NCBI GenBank assembly: GCA_019417865.1
Contig: DYCW01000369.1
Span: forward strand, 1 to 6,293
DNA: 6,293 nucleotides
Direction of reading: 5' to 3'
Source of the DNA: Ruminococcus sp.
GTDB taxonomy: Bacteria > Bacillota > Clostridia > Oscillospirales > Ruminococcaceae
A program made the position numbers and the translations under genes. Of this stretch, positions 1 through 6,094 are shown piece by piece (position 1 is the stretch's first letter; every line of letters starts with the position of its first letter). The notes below the pieces were generated by a model. The model did not search any database. It saw nothing but the letters and a program-made list of their open reading frames with translations, and was not told where the DNA came from.

Positions 1-1160
1 ATGTGGTGGATATCGGACCAGAAGCTGGTATTCACGGCGGAGAAGTGGTATATTCCGGGGATGTTACGGGACTGCTTGCCTGTGAAACTTCGTTGACAGG
101 ACAGTATCTCAGTGGCAAGAAACAAATTGCTCTGCCAGGACAACGGCGAACCGGAAATGGCAATTTCTTGACAGTCATCGGTGCAGCAGAACACAATTTA
201 AAGCACATTACGGTTTCGATTCCACTCGGCACATTTACCTGTGTCACGGGTGTTTCTGGTTCTGGTAAGTCCTCATTGGTGAATGAAATTATTTATAAGC
301 ATCTGGCAGCAAAGCTTAACCGCAACAGAGTACGTGCCGGTGCATTTGATAAAATGGAGGGAATGGAACATCTGGACAAGGTTATTAACATTGACCAGTC
401 ACCAATTGGCAGAACACCACGTTCCAATCCAGCAACGTATACTGGTGTTTTTACAGATATTCGAGAATTATTTGCAAAAACGAATGATGCCAAGACAAGA
501 GGCTATAATGCCGGACGGTTTTCCTTTAATGTCAAAGGCGGACGCTGTGAAGCCTGTCAGGGAGACGGTATTTTAAAAATTGAAATGCACTTTTTACCAG
601 ATGTCTATGTGCCATGTGAAGTTTGTAAGGGGAAGCGATATAATCGGGAAACACTGGAAGTCAAATATCGTGGAAAATCCATCTATGATGTATTGGAAAT
701 GACAGTCGATGAAGGCGTTGTATTTTTTGAACAACATCCAAAGATTTTCCGAAAGCTGAAAATGTTGCAGGAAGTTGGTTTAGGTTACATTAAAATTGGA
801 CAGCCGGCAACCACACTTTCCGGCGGAGAAGCACAGCGTGTCAAGCTTTCTACGGAATTGGCAAAACGACCAACAGGCAGAACAATTTATATTTTAGACG
901 AGCCAACCACTGGACTGCATACAGCCGATGTACATCGCTTGATTTCTGTTTTACAGCGGTTGACGGATGCCGGTAATACAGTATTGGTCATTGAACACAA
1001 TTTGAATGTGATTAAAGTAGCAGATTATTTGATTGACTTAGGACCGGAAGGCGGCAACGCAGGTGGAACCTTGGTGGCCAGTGGGACACCTGAAGAGATT
1101 GCAGCCTGCGAAGCATCTTATACAGGAAAATATCTGAAGCCATATTTGCAACAAAAGTAA
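1..1160 (+). CDS. uvrA: UvrA, excinuclease ABC subunit A, C-terminal part (5' truncated by window edge)
   Basis: UvrA is the DNA damage-recognition ATPase of nucleotide excision repair; it dimerises, loads UvrB on the lesion and leaves. Only the last ~385 residues of a protein usually near 940 are present; the reading frame is open through the left edge, so the GTG at position 3 is not a start. Counting from that codon, the end of the first ABC half comes first (DIGPEAGIHGGE). The second ATPase follows: Walker A GVSGSGKS at 83-90, a four-cysteine zinc finger at C182, C185, C205 and C208, ABC signature LSGGEAQRV at 272-280, Walker B IYILDEP at 295-301, and the switch histidine H332 in VIEH. 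All key residues of the C-terminal half are intact, so this looks functional. The gene ends in TAA at 1158-1160 and converges on the sugar kinase across a shared terminator. Identification is close to certain from these motifs. Confidence 0.97.
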   Translation, partial: VVDIGPEAGIHGGEVVYSGDVTGLLACETSLTGQYLSGKKQIALPGQRRTGNGNFLTVIGAAEHNLKHITVSIPLGTFTCVTGVSGSGKSSLVNEIIYKHLAAKLNRNRVRAGAFDKMEGMEHLDKVINIDQSPIGRTPRSNPATYTGVFTDIRELFAKTNDAKTRGYNAGRFSFNVKGGRCEACQGDGILKIEMHFLPDVYVPCEVCKGKRYNRETLEVKYRGKSIYDVLEMTVDEGVVFFEQHPKIFRKLKMLQEVGLGYIKIGQPATTLSGGEAQRVKLSTELAKRPTGRTIYILDEPTTGLHTADVHRLISVLQRLTDAGNTVLVIEHNLNVIKVADYLIDLGPEGGNAGGTLVASGTPEEIAACEASYTGKYLKPYLQQK

Positions 1161-1220
1161 AAATGAGAATAGCTGTCTATCATTTTAGATATGAATTTTG
1201 AGTACCAAAATAGTATCATA

Positions 1221-1257
1221 AAAAATGTCCCTGTCTTTTTGCAGCAGGGGCATTTTT
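1221..1257. terminator. Bidirectional intrinsic terminator between uvrA and the sugar kinase
   Basis: A 13-bp stem is formed by 1221-1233 (AAAAATGTCCCTG) and 1245-1257 (CAGGGGCATTTTT), with one G-U pair and an 11-base loop. The T5 tract at the 3' side serves uvrA on the plus strand. The A-run at 1220-1225 becomes the U-tract for the kinase transcript on the minus strand. It lies 60 bases after the uvrA stop and about 83 bases after the kinase stop, as expected for convergent genes. Confidence 0.88.
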
Positions 1258-1340
1258 CAGATATATTTGTATTTTTTCTGTTTTAACATGAGGTTGATAG
1301 ATATACTCCATCACTACCAATTTGTTTCACTTGCTCTGTT

Positions 1341-2819
1341 TTAGGAAATTGGCAGCGATTTTGCTTTTTTCAAAATTGCGGAAAACGTATCATAGGCATC
1401 AAAGCAATCTGCTTTCGGCTTGAATTTCCGGAGCATTTCAGATTGTGAAATAATCCGTCTTGCATGTGCAGTATCTGCCAGTATCCCCATTGCAAGCAGC
1501 TGTAAAGCTGCATTGCCGTAAATCGTTGCATCAATCGGACCAGCGACTACAGGAATTTGACAAATGTCTGCTGTCATTTGACAAAGTAACGGATCCTTTG
1601 CACCAATTCCCACAACATGGATCACAGAATAGGAAATATTTGTGCAGGATTGGATTTCCTCCATTGTTTTTCGATGCTGCAATGCCAGGCTTTCATAAAT
1701 ACAGCGGACAATCTCGCCCACTTCTTTTGGAACATACTGTCCTGTTTTTCTGCAATATGTCTGTACCTTTTGTGGCAAATTGCCGGACAGTAGAAACATG
1801 GGATCATTCGGATCGATGAAACATTGCAGCGGTGAAGCGGCTAGAGCCAGCTCCTCCAGTTTGGCATAGCTATAGGGTTCTCCCTGTTCTCGATAATATC
1901 TCCTGGTTTCCTGAATTAGAAACAGTCCAGCAATGCGTTTTTGCAATGTCACAGTACCACCGTAACCAGTTAGATTGGAAAAGCCATATGAAGCTGCCTG
2001 TTCCGTTAGAATAGGTTCTTGTAGCTCTGTCCCAAACAGTGTAGAAATCCCACATTGCAGGAATAAAAATGGTTGGTCTGGATTTGCCGGAACCGCCAAG
2101 GTAGCACATTGTGTATCTTTTCCGCAAACGGACAATACTTTTGCGGATGGAATACTTAGTTCCTGGCAGACAGCTGGTGTCAACATTCCTTTACAGGAGG
2201 CACAGGGGACAATTTCTGGAAGAATGGTTTCTGGAATAGAAAACTGCCTGCAAAGTGTGGTGTCCCATGTTTTTTCAGTGATATTGTACAGTTGCGTAAT
2301 GCTTGCTGATGCTGCATCTGTTGTAGCAACGTTCGTCAAAAAATAAGCAAGCAAGTCTGCAATCGGCAGCATGGTATCAGTCAGTGTGAATAGAGAAGGC
2401 TGCTTTTTAATTTGTACAGAAAGCTGAAATAATGTGCTGGTAGTTATGGGAAGCATTCCGGTTTTTTCATAGAATTTTGTAGCAGAATAAAGCGTTTTCT
2501 GTTCTTTTTCCTGTACTTCTTTTCTTCCGCACTGTGGGTTATCAAGCAATGTACCATCTGTGCTCAACAGACCGTAATCCTCGCCCCATGTATCAATTGC
2601 AAGGCTTTCTAATTCGCTGATAAAATTGGCACGCAGCAGACTTGTTTTCAACTCATGCAGTAGACGTAAAACATCCCAGAAAATAGTATCTCCAATGCGG
2701 ACGGGTTCGTTTTCAAATCGGTGAACGTCTTCCAATTGCAAGCGTTCTCCATTATAATGTGCTAAAACAGCACGGCCAAATGTGGTACTGTAATCCAGTA
2801 CCAGAACATGTCGTTCCAT
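1341..2819 (-). CDS. FGGY-family carbohydrate kinase, rhamnulokinase-like, with divergent motifs
   Basis: The 492-residue product has the length and layout of L-rhamnulokinase (RhaB), which phosphorylates L-rhamnulose at C1 with ATP in the cytoplasm. Shared landmarks are a first phosphate-loop region at 9-19 ending in FGRAVLA, HRFENEP at 33-39, AIDTWGEDYGLL at 74-85, the likely catalytic base D235 in GKDTQCA, GLFLIQ at 298-303, FIDPNDPMF at 334-342, and HVVGIGAKDPLL through AGPIDATIYGN at 401-436. Several usually conserved spots differ: DYSTTFGR replaces D-x-G-x-S-S-G-R, QCGIST replaces the S-G-T-W phosphate motif, GIG replaces G-G-G, and the usual Y-R-D-x-R segment reads CGRKEVQ. The ATG at 2819 has GGAG (minus-strand) 8 bases upstream. 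No isomerase, aldolase or transporter gene lies nearby. It may be a true rhamnulokinase, a kinase of another ketose, or a weakened enzyme. Family is sure, substrate is not, so no gene symbol is given. Confidence 0.85.
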   Translation of the reverse strand: MERHVLVLDYSTTFGRAVLAHYNGERLQLEDVHRFENEPVRIGDTIFWDVLRLLHELKTSLLRANFISELESLAIDTWGEDYGLLSTDGTLLDNPQCGRKEVQEKEQKTLYSATKFYEKTGMLPITTSTLFQLSVQIKKQPSLFTLTDTMLPIADLLAYFLTNVATTDAASASITQLYNITEKTWDTTLCRQFSIPETILPEIVPCASCKGMLTPAVCQELSIPSAKVLSVCGKDTQCATLAVPANPDQPFLFLQCGISTLFGTELQEPILTEQAASYGFSNLTGYGGTVTLQKRIAGLFLIQETRRYYREQGEPYSYAKLEELALAASPLQCFIDPNDPMFLLSGNLPQKVQTYCRKTGQYVPKEVGEIVRCIYESLALQHRKTMEEIQSCTNISYSVIHVVGIGAKDPLLCQMTADICQIPVVAGPIDATIYGNAALQLLAMGILADTAHARRIISQSEMLRKFKPKADCFDAYDTFSAILKKAKSLPIS

Positions 2820-2973
2820 TTTCTCATCTCCAAATCTGTTTAATTGCTGTAAGATAGGGTCGCTGTTCTTATGACAGCAGCATTCTTGCAGTCTTTTTTC
2901 TGGCAGATGCCATTGTTCTACATATAATGTGCTGATTTTTCGTATCCGTCTCCTAGTAATAGAGGATAGTATA

Positions 2974-3002
2974 ATTATACAATTTCCGTTGGAAAAAGTC
3001 CA
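2974..3002 (-). promoter_or_regulatory. Probable sigma-A promoter of the sugar kinase gene
   Basis: Read on the minus strand, a perfect TATAAT -10 box lies at 2979-2974. A TGGACT -35 box (4 of 6 matches to TTGACA) lies at 3002-2997, with a 17-base spacer. Transcription would begin near 2967, giving a leader of roughly 150 bases before the ATG at 2819. The -10 box sits in a 12-bp perfect palindrome, 2969-2980. Confidence 0.6.
2983..2995. promoter_or_regulatory. Candidate operator: inverted repeat in the kinase promoter spacer
   Basis: TTTCC at 2983-2987 and GGAAA at 2991-2995 are perfect inverted arms around GTT, placed between the -35 and -10 boxes of the kinase promoter. A second overlapping repeat, TGGA at 2990-2993 with TCCA at 2999-3002, reaches over the -35 box. 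A protein bound here would block polymerase, which fits a repressor site. The arms are short, so chance is possible. Confidence 0.3.
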
Positions 3003-3068
3003 GTGGTTTTATGACAATTTTATATCTTTTTTAATTCTTTTCTTAAAAAGCGGATGCAATACAGAAGA

Positions 3069-3086
3069 TTTCGGAAAGAACCGAAA
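3069..3086. promoter_or_regulatory. Candidate regulator site: inverted repeat upstream of the rpe promoter
   Basis: TTTCGG at 3069-3074 and CCGAAA at 3081-3086 are perfect 6-bp inverted arms around AAAGAA. The centre lies about 50 bases upstream of the expected rpe start of transcription and just outside the -35 box, where activators often bind. The side facing rpe is A-rich and the other lacks a T-run, so it does not look like a terminator. Confidence 0.3.
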
Positions 3087-3092
3087 AAAACC

Positions 3093-3121
3093 TTGACGGA
3101 AAGCGAAAAGTTCGATATAAT
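3093..3121 (+). promoter_or_regulatory. Sigma-A promoter of rpe and the downstream genes
   Basis: TTGACG (-35, 5 of 6 matches) at 3093-3098 and TATAAT (-10, perfect) at 3116-3121 are separated by exactly 17 bases. This is the strongest promoter match I found in the window. The expected transcription start near 3128 leaves a leader of about 100 bases before the rpe ATG at 3229. It probably also serves the anchored protein, hprK and murB, since no terminator is seen between them. Confidence 0.8.
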
Positions 3122-3127
3122 AAAATA

Positions 3128-3228
3128 AGAATCAAATGGGGCAGTGATCTATTCTTGTGAGCAAATAGCGTGCAGGCTGCGATGTGTCCCATGCTTAGTT
3201 TTTTCATAATGTGAGGCGATTTTTTAAA
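3128..3228 (+). promoter_or_regulatory. Structured 5' leader of rpe, possible attenuator or riboswitch (class not recognised)
   Basis: Two folds can be drawn. Fold A pairs 3136-3140 (ATGGG) with 3188-3192 (CCCAT) and 3141-3144 (GCAG) with 3177-3180 (CTGC). It encloses a hairpin of 3149-3152 (CTAT) with 3165-3168 (ATAG), then TTG with CAA, capped by TGAG. Fold B pairs 3168-3172 (GCGTG) with 3190-3194 (CATGC), and GG at 3175-3176 with CC at 3188-3189. It is followed at once by the U-rich run TTAGTTTTTT at 3195-3204. The folds exclude each other, the usual arrangement of transcription attenuation. I do not recognise a known riboswitch core. Pairing was judged by eye, not by energy calculation. 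Confidence 0.35.
3213..3216 (+). promoter_or_regulatory. Ribosome binding site that decides the rpe start
   Basis: GAGG at 3213-3216 lies 12 bases before ATG 3229, a slightly long but usable spacing. It overlaps the alternative in-frame GTG at 3211, which has only T-rich sequence before it and no site of its own. This favours the ATG, which also gives the usual Rpe N-terminus. Confidence 0.6.
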
Positions 3229-3906
3229 ATGCAGACAATTCAAACATCTGCTTCTATTCTGAGTGCAGATATGTGTAATTTAGAAGCAGTGGTACATATG
3301 TTGGAGCAAAGCGGTACGGATATGCTGCACTTTGACGTAATGGACGGCAGGTTTGTGAATAATATTTCTTTTGGAATACCAGTATTGGCTGCAATTCGGA
3401 AAAAGACCAATTTATTTTTGGATGTTCATCTGATGATTGCAGATCCGTTACAATATGCAGCACGTTTTGCACAGGCTGGTGCAAATGGGATTACCTTTCA
3501 TTTGGAAAGTGAGAGCGATCCACAGAAAACCATTGATGCCATTCATGCCTGTGGGATTCCAGCTGGCATTGTGATAAAGCCTATGACGCCCGCAGAATCC
3601 GTTTTGCCCTATTTGCCGTCTGTGGAAATGGTATTGGTGATGACGGTGGAACCGGGATTTGGCGGACAGTCATTTCTCTGGGATATGCTGGAAAAGGTTC
3701 GCTTTCTGCGGCAGGCGACCAAAGAACAAGGGCTTCACACAATGATTCAAGTGGATGGTGGTGTCAATGCAGAAACGGCACCGGCAGCGGTTGAAGCTGG
3801 TGCGGATAATTTGGTGGTAGGCAGCTATTTGTTCCGGCAGAAAAATCCAAAAACAGTCATTGATTTTCTGCATCAGTTGCCGAAAAAACAGCAAAATGAG
3901 AAATGA
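3229..3906 (+). CDS. rpe: Ribulose-phosphate 3-epimerase
   Basis: Rpe interconverts D-ribulose 5-phosphate and D-xylulose 5-phosphate in the non-oxidative pentose phosphate pathway, in the cytoplasm. The 225-residue product has normal family length and a complete TIM-barrel set of motifs: SASILSAD at 7-14 with S9, HFDVMDGRFVNN at 34-45, DVHLMI at 65-70, MTVEPGFGGQSF at 138-149, QVDGGVN at 174-180, and the phosphate-binding end GADNLVVGSYLF at 191-202. The metal and catalytic residues expected of the family are all present: H34, D36, H67 and D176. An upstream GTG at 3211 would add six residues (MRRFFK), but it lacks a ribosome binding site and the family normally begins a few residues before the A-x-S-I-L motif. 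The gene follows a strong promoter and a long leader, and is 50 bases from the next gene on the same strand, so it is likely first in an operon. The call is very secure. Confidence 0.96.
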   Translation: MQTIQTSASILSADMCNLEAVVHMLEQSGTDMLHFDVMDGRFVNNISFGIPVLAAIRKKTNLFLDVHLMIADPLQYAARFAQAGANGITFHLESESDPQKTIDAIHACGIPAGIVIKPMTPAESVLPYLPSVEMVLVMTVEPGFGGQSFLWDMLEKVRFLRQATKEQGLHTMIQVDGGVNAETAPAAVEAGADNLVVGSYLFRQKNPKTVIDFLHQLPKKQQNEK

Positions 3907-3956
3907 ATTCTGAAATGCATACATAGAATAGAGAGAAGAAATAGGAGAGAATCAAT

Positions 3957-5060
3957 ATGAAAAGAAAATCACCAAAAATATACAAAGTGAAGACAGGAAA
4001 AATGAAGTCCGCAACGGCACATAATGTATTATCTGCCGTTGTTATGATTGCAGCAGCTGGTCTGGTGGGCTTTGTTGGATATAGTGTTGCAAAGCCGTTT
4101 ATTGATGATGGCTCTTCAGTGGAAAATAATGCTGATTTGCAGATGAATGCAGTCGTGACCACTACGGTTGCTGATACTGTCGCCACAGATTTTTCTGCAA
4201 CCGTGACATCCCTTCTAACTACTGGAAATGGATCGGAAACCAATACAGCCGAAAAAACAACTACAGATATTACAACGAAAACAACCGTGAAAACCAGTGC
4301 AGTTGTTACCACAGCTGCACTAGAACAAGAAAGTACAGTTACTGTAACCACAAAGAAAACAGAGGGGACAGACAATACGAAAACACAGGCTGTTACAACA
4401 GAAGCAACAGTAAAGAATGGTGTATCCTTGTCGAATTTTACAGAAGCTGATACAGCAGAATGGTTGTCTGCCTCTGTTTTGGAAAGCAAAGATGCTTTTA
4501 TCTCTGCACTGGATCAGGTAAAGGGGAGTAACGCAGATGTAAAAACAATTGTCGTGCCGATGAAGTTGGAAGGCGGATTATTGAACTATGCATCTAATAT
4601 TTCCTATGTTGCCGGTACGGGTATTTGTGAAGGTTCTTTGACTGCTTCGGAGATTGTTAGCATTGCCAAGGAAAAGGGATTTTCTGTCTATGCGACTATT
4701 AGCGTGCTAGAAGACTGTCAGTTCCCAGAATTGCATCGGGATGCCGGGATTCAGTTGGCAGACGGTAGCGGCAGATGGTTGGATAATTCCCCCGAAAAGG
4801 GCGGGAAACCTTGGATGTCACCGTACAGCAGCAAAACGGTTTCCTATATGACAGCTATGATACAAGAGTTGGAAAGTGCCGGATTCTCCGCTGCAATTTG
4901 CCAGGACTTTGTATATCCGTCTTTCTATGAATCCGATCGAGACTTTATTGATGTAGAAGATTATTTTGGGGAGAATCGTAATGATGCTATGGTAGCATTG
5001 GCAGATGCCATGGTAGAGGCGGCAACCGGAAGTATGACAGTTGTACTGGATATGGAATGA
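3957..5060 (+). CDS. Membrane-anchored protein with Thr-rich spacer and short DUF4015-like glycosidase domain
   Basis: Three parts are visible in the 367 residues. A basic N-terminus (MKRKSPKIYK onward) precedes one membrane segment at about 23-45, which suits an uncleaved anchor with the rest outside the cell. Residues 64-152 are a low-complexity spacer dominated by Thr, Val, Ala, Ser and Lys. Residues 176-367 resemble the putative glycoside hydrolase family DUF4015 (YngK-like TIM barrels): TIVVPMKLEGGLLNY at 197-211, GFSVYATISVLED at 241-253, the segment through GRWLDN at 272-277, PWMSPYSS at 285-292, and CQDFVYPSF at 315-323, matching the family's F-D-Y-V-R-F-P-S motif. The chain stops at TVVLDME, where a full barrel would go on, so several strands seem absent. 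ATG 3957 has AGGAG 9 bases upstream. It sits between rpe and hprK, in a likely operon leading to murB. Activity and substrate are unknown. The architecture is clear; the domain match is by eye. Confidence 0.7.
   Translation: MKRKSPKIYKVKTGKMKSATAHNVLSAVVMIAAAGLVGFVGYSVAKPFIDDGSSVENNADLQMNAVVTTTVADTVATDFSATVTSLLTTGNGSETNTAEKTTTDITTKTTVKTSAVVTTAALEQESTVTVTTKKTEGTDNTKTQAVTTEATVKNGVSLSNFTEADTAEWLSASVLESKDAFISALDQVKGSNADVKTIVVPMKLEGGLLNYASNISYVAGTGICEGSLTASEIVSIAKEKGFSVYATISVLEDCQFPELHRDAGIQLADGSGRWLDNSPEKGGKPWMSPYSSKTVSYMTAMIQELESAGFSAAICQDFVYPSFYESDRDFIDVEDYFGENRNDAMVALADAMVEAATGSMTVVLDME
4146..4412 (+). other. Low-complexity Thr-rich spacer coding region
   Basis: This stretch encodes residues 64-152 of the anchored protein. 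It is rich in ACA, ACC, ACT and ACG (Thr) with GTT/GCA-type codons, often as TT, TTT or VVTT clusters, and has no exact tandem unit. Such spacers usually hold an extracellular domain away from the membrane and may be glycosylated. Its composition also creates a long false valine-rich open frame on the opposite strand. Confidence 0.75.
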
Positions 5061-5075
5061 TGCAATCGGACAAAA

Positions 5076-5081
5076 TATAAT
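5076..5081 (+). promoter_or_regulatory. Possible weak internal promoter before hprK (-10 box only)
   Basis: A perfect TATAAT lies at 5076-5081 in the 52-base gap before hprK. The hexamer 17 bases upstream, TGGAAT at 5053-5058, matches the -35 consensus at only 3 of 6 positions and overlaps the end of the preceding gene. There is no extended -10 TGn. It could give hprK and murB a low separate supply, but an AT-rich gap can produce this by chance. Confidence 0.3.
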
Positions 5082-5096
5082 TTAACGGAATGGATA

Positions 5097-5103
5097 AAAG
5101 GAG
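5097..5103 (+). promoter_or_regulatory. Ribosome binding site that decides the hprK start
   Basis: AAAGGAG at 5097-5103 is a near-perfect site 9 bases before ATG 5113. The alternative in-frame TTG at 5104 touches the site directly and so cannot use it, which rules out the four-codon longer form. Confidence 0.8.
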
Positions 5104-5112
5104 TTGAGGACA

Positions 5113-6072
5113 ATGGCAGGTAAATTTACAATTTCACTGGATAAAATTATTGAAGAATTTAAATTAGAAACCATTTATACCCCGAAAGATGCTGCTGAAA
5201 TTCAGATCGATGAGGCGGATGTCACTCGTCCGGGCTTGCAGCTGATGGGGTTTTATGAGTATTTCAATCCGGAGCGGATTCAGATTATTGGAAAAATGGA
5301 GTTTGCCTATCTTTCCACCATTGATGAGGAAACCAGAGTACAGCGGTTGGATATGCTGTTTTCACAACGAATTCCAGCTTTGGTCATTTCCAGAGAACTA
5401 CCGTATTTTGAAGAGATGCTGGATTTGGCAAAGAAATATGCAGTACCGCTGCTTCGCAGCAAAGAGAGTACTTCCAATTTCATTGCTGGTTTGATTGCTT
5501 TTTTGAACCTAAATCTTGCTCCACGTATTACAAGACATGGTGTTTTAATTGAAATTTATGGAGAAGGTGTATTTATCACTGGTGAAAGTGGTGTCGGCAA
5601 GAGTGAAACTGCAATTGAATTGGTAAAGCGTGGACACCGCTTGGTTGCAGATGATGCGGTAGAAATTCGAAAAGTCTCCAATATCAGTCTGGTTGGCAGT
5701 TCACCGGATAATATCCGTCACTTCCTGGAATTGCGTGGTATTGGTATTATCAACGCACGCCGCCTGTTTGGAATCGGTGCAGTTAAGAATACAGAAAAAA
5801 TTGAACTGATTGTAGAGATGGAACAGTGGAATCCAGAAAAGATTTATGATCGGATGGGTGTGGATACGCAGTTTGTCTCTCTGCTTGGTGTAAAAGTACC
5901 GTCTCTGACAATTCCGGTACGGCCGGGCAGAAATCTGGCAGTCATTCTGGAGGTGGCTGCTATGAATAACCGGCAGAAAAAAATGGGTTATAATGCCGCT
6001 TCTGATTTGCTGGACCACCTAGGTTTGGATATGGAATCCAAAGAAGTGATTAAGGACTACGATGCATTTTAA
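5113..6072 (+). CDS. hprK: HPr kinase/phosphorylase
   Basis: HPrK/P phosphorylates Ser46 of HPr, using ATP or pyrophosphate, and also removes that phosphate. Ser-phosphorylated HPr works with CcpA to set carbon catabolite repression in Bacillota. The product has 319 residues, normal for the family. The N-terminal domain spans about 1-130 (GLQLMGFYEYF at 41-51, RIPALVISRE at 86-95). The catalytic domain shows the conserved RHGVLIEIYG with H142, Walker A GESGVGKS at 157-164, VADDAV with D180 and D181, the family signature LELRGIGIINARRLFGIGAV at 205-224, and the IPVRPGRNLAVILEVAAMN segment at 267-285 followed by MGYNA near 291-295. All expected key residues are present. It starts 52 bases after the anchored-protein gene and ends 22 bases before murB, a gene order known from other Clostridia and their relatives. 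Start at ATG 5113 is set by a strong ribosome binding site. Confidence 0.97.
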   Translation: MAGKFTISLDKIIEEFKLETIYTPKDAAEIQIDEADVTRPGLQLMGFYEYFNPERIQIIGKMEFAYLSTIDEETRVQRLDMLFSQRIPALVISRELPYFEEMLDLAKKYAVPLLRSKESTSNFIAGLIAFLNLNLAPRITRHGVLIEIYGEGVFITGESGVGKSETAIELVKRGHRLVADDAVEIRKVSNISLVGSSPDNIRHFLELRGIGIINARRLFGIGAVKNTEKIELIVEMEQWNPEKIYDRMGVDTQFVSLLGVKVPSLTIPVRPGRNLAVILEVAAMNNRQKKMGYNAASDLLDHLGLDMESKEVIKDYDAF

Positions 6073-6094
6073 TGATCAGATGGGAGAGAATGAC

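Noticed and set aside
1160..1186. AT-rich hairpin right after the uvrA stop (AAAATG-aga-ATAG-ctgt-CTAT-CATTTT)
   Set aside because: The stem is almost all A-T with a 3-base bulge and has no T-tract after it. The much stronger hairpin at 1221-1257 explains termination.
1258..1340. Gap between the terminator and the kinase stop searched for a small gene or second terminator
   Set aside because: Nothing beyond AT-rich sequence is seen.
1460..2346. Several plus- and minus-strand open frames of 60-123 codons inside the kinase gene
   Set aside because: They overlap a full-length gene with clear family motifs, lack recognisable domains, and are explained as shadow frames.
3097..3112. Possible CcpA cre half-site (GAAAGCG) inside the rpe promoter
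   Set aside because: Only one half matches; the second half does not mirror it, so it falls short of a cre consensus.
3043..3243. Minus-strand open frame of 66 codons across the rpe promoter and leader
   Set aside because: It has no family signal, lies over a consensus promoter and structured leader on the other strand, and has no convincing ribosome binding site.
3924..3929. TAGAAT as a possible -10 box before the anchored-protein gene
   Set aside because: No acceptable -35 box at 16-18 bases upstream (the position reads AAATGA); read-through from the rpe promoter is simpler.
3857..4489. Long minus-strand open frame of 210 codons, valine-rich and hydrophobic, opposite the anchored-protein gene
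   Set aside because: It is the mirror of Thr codons (ACN read backwards gives NGT/Val-like codons) in the low-complexity spacer. It runs over the end of rpe and has no recognisable domain.
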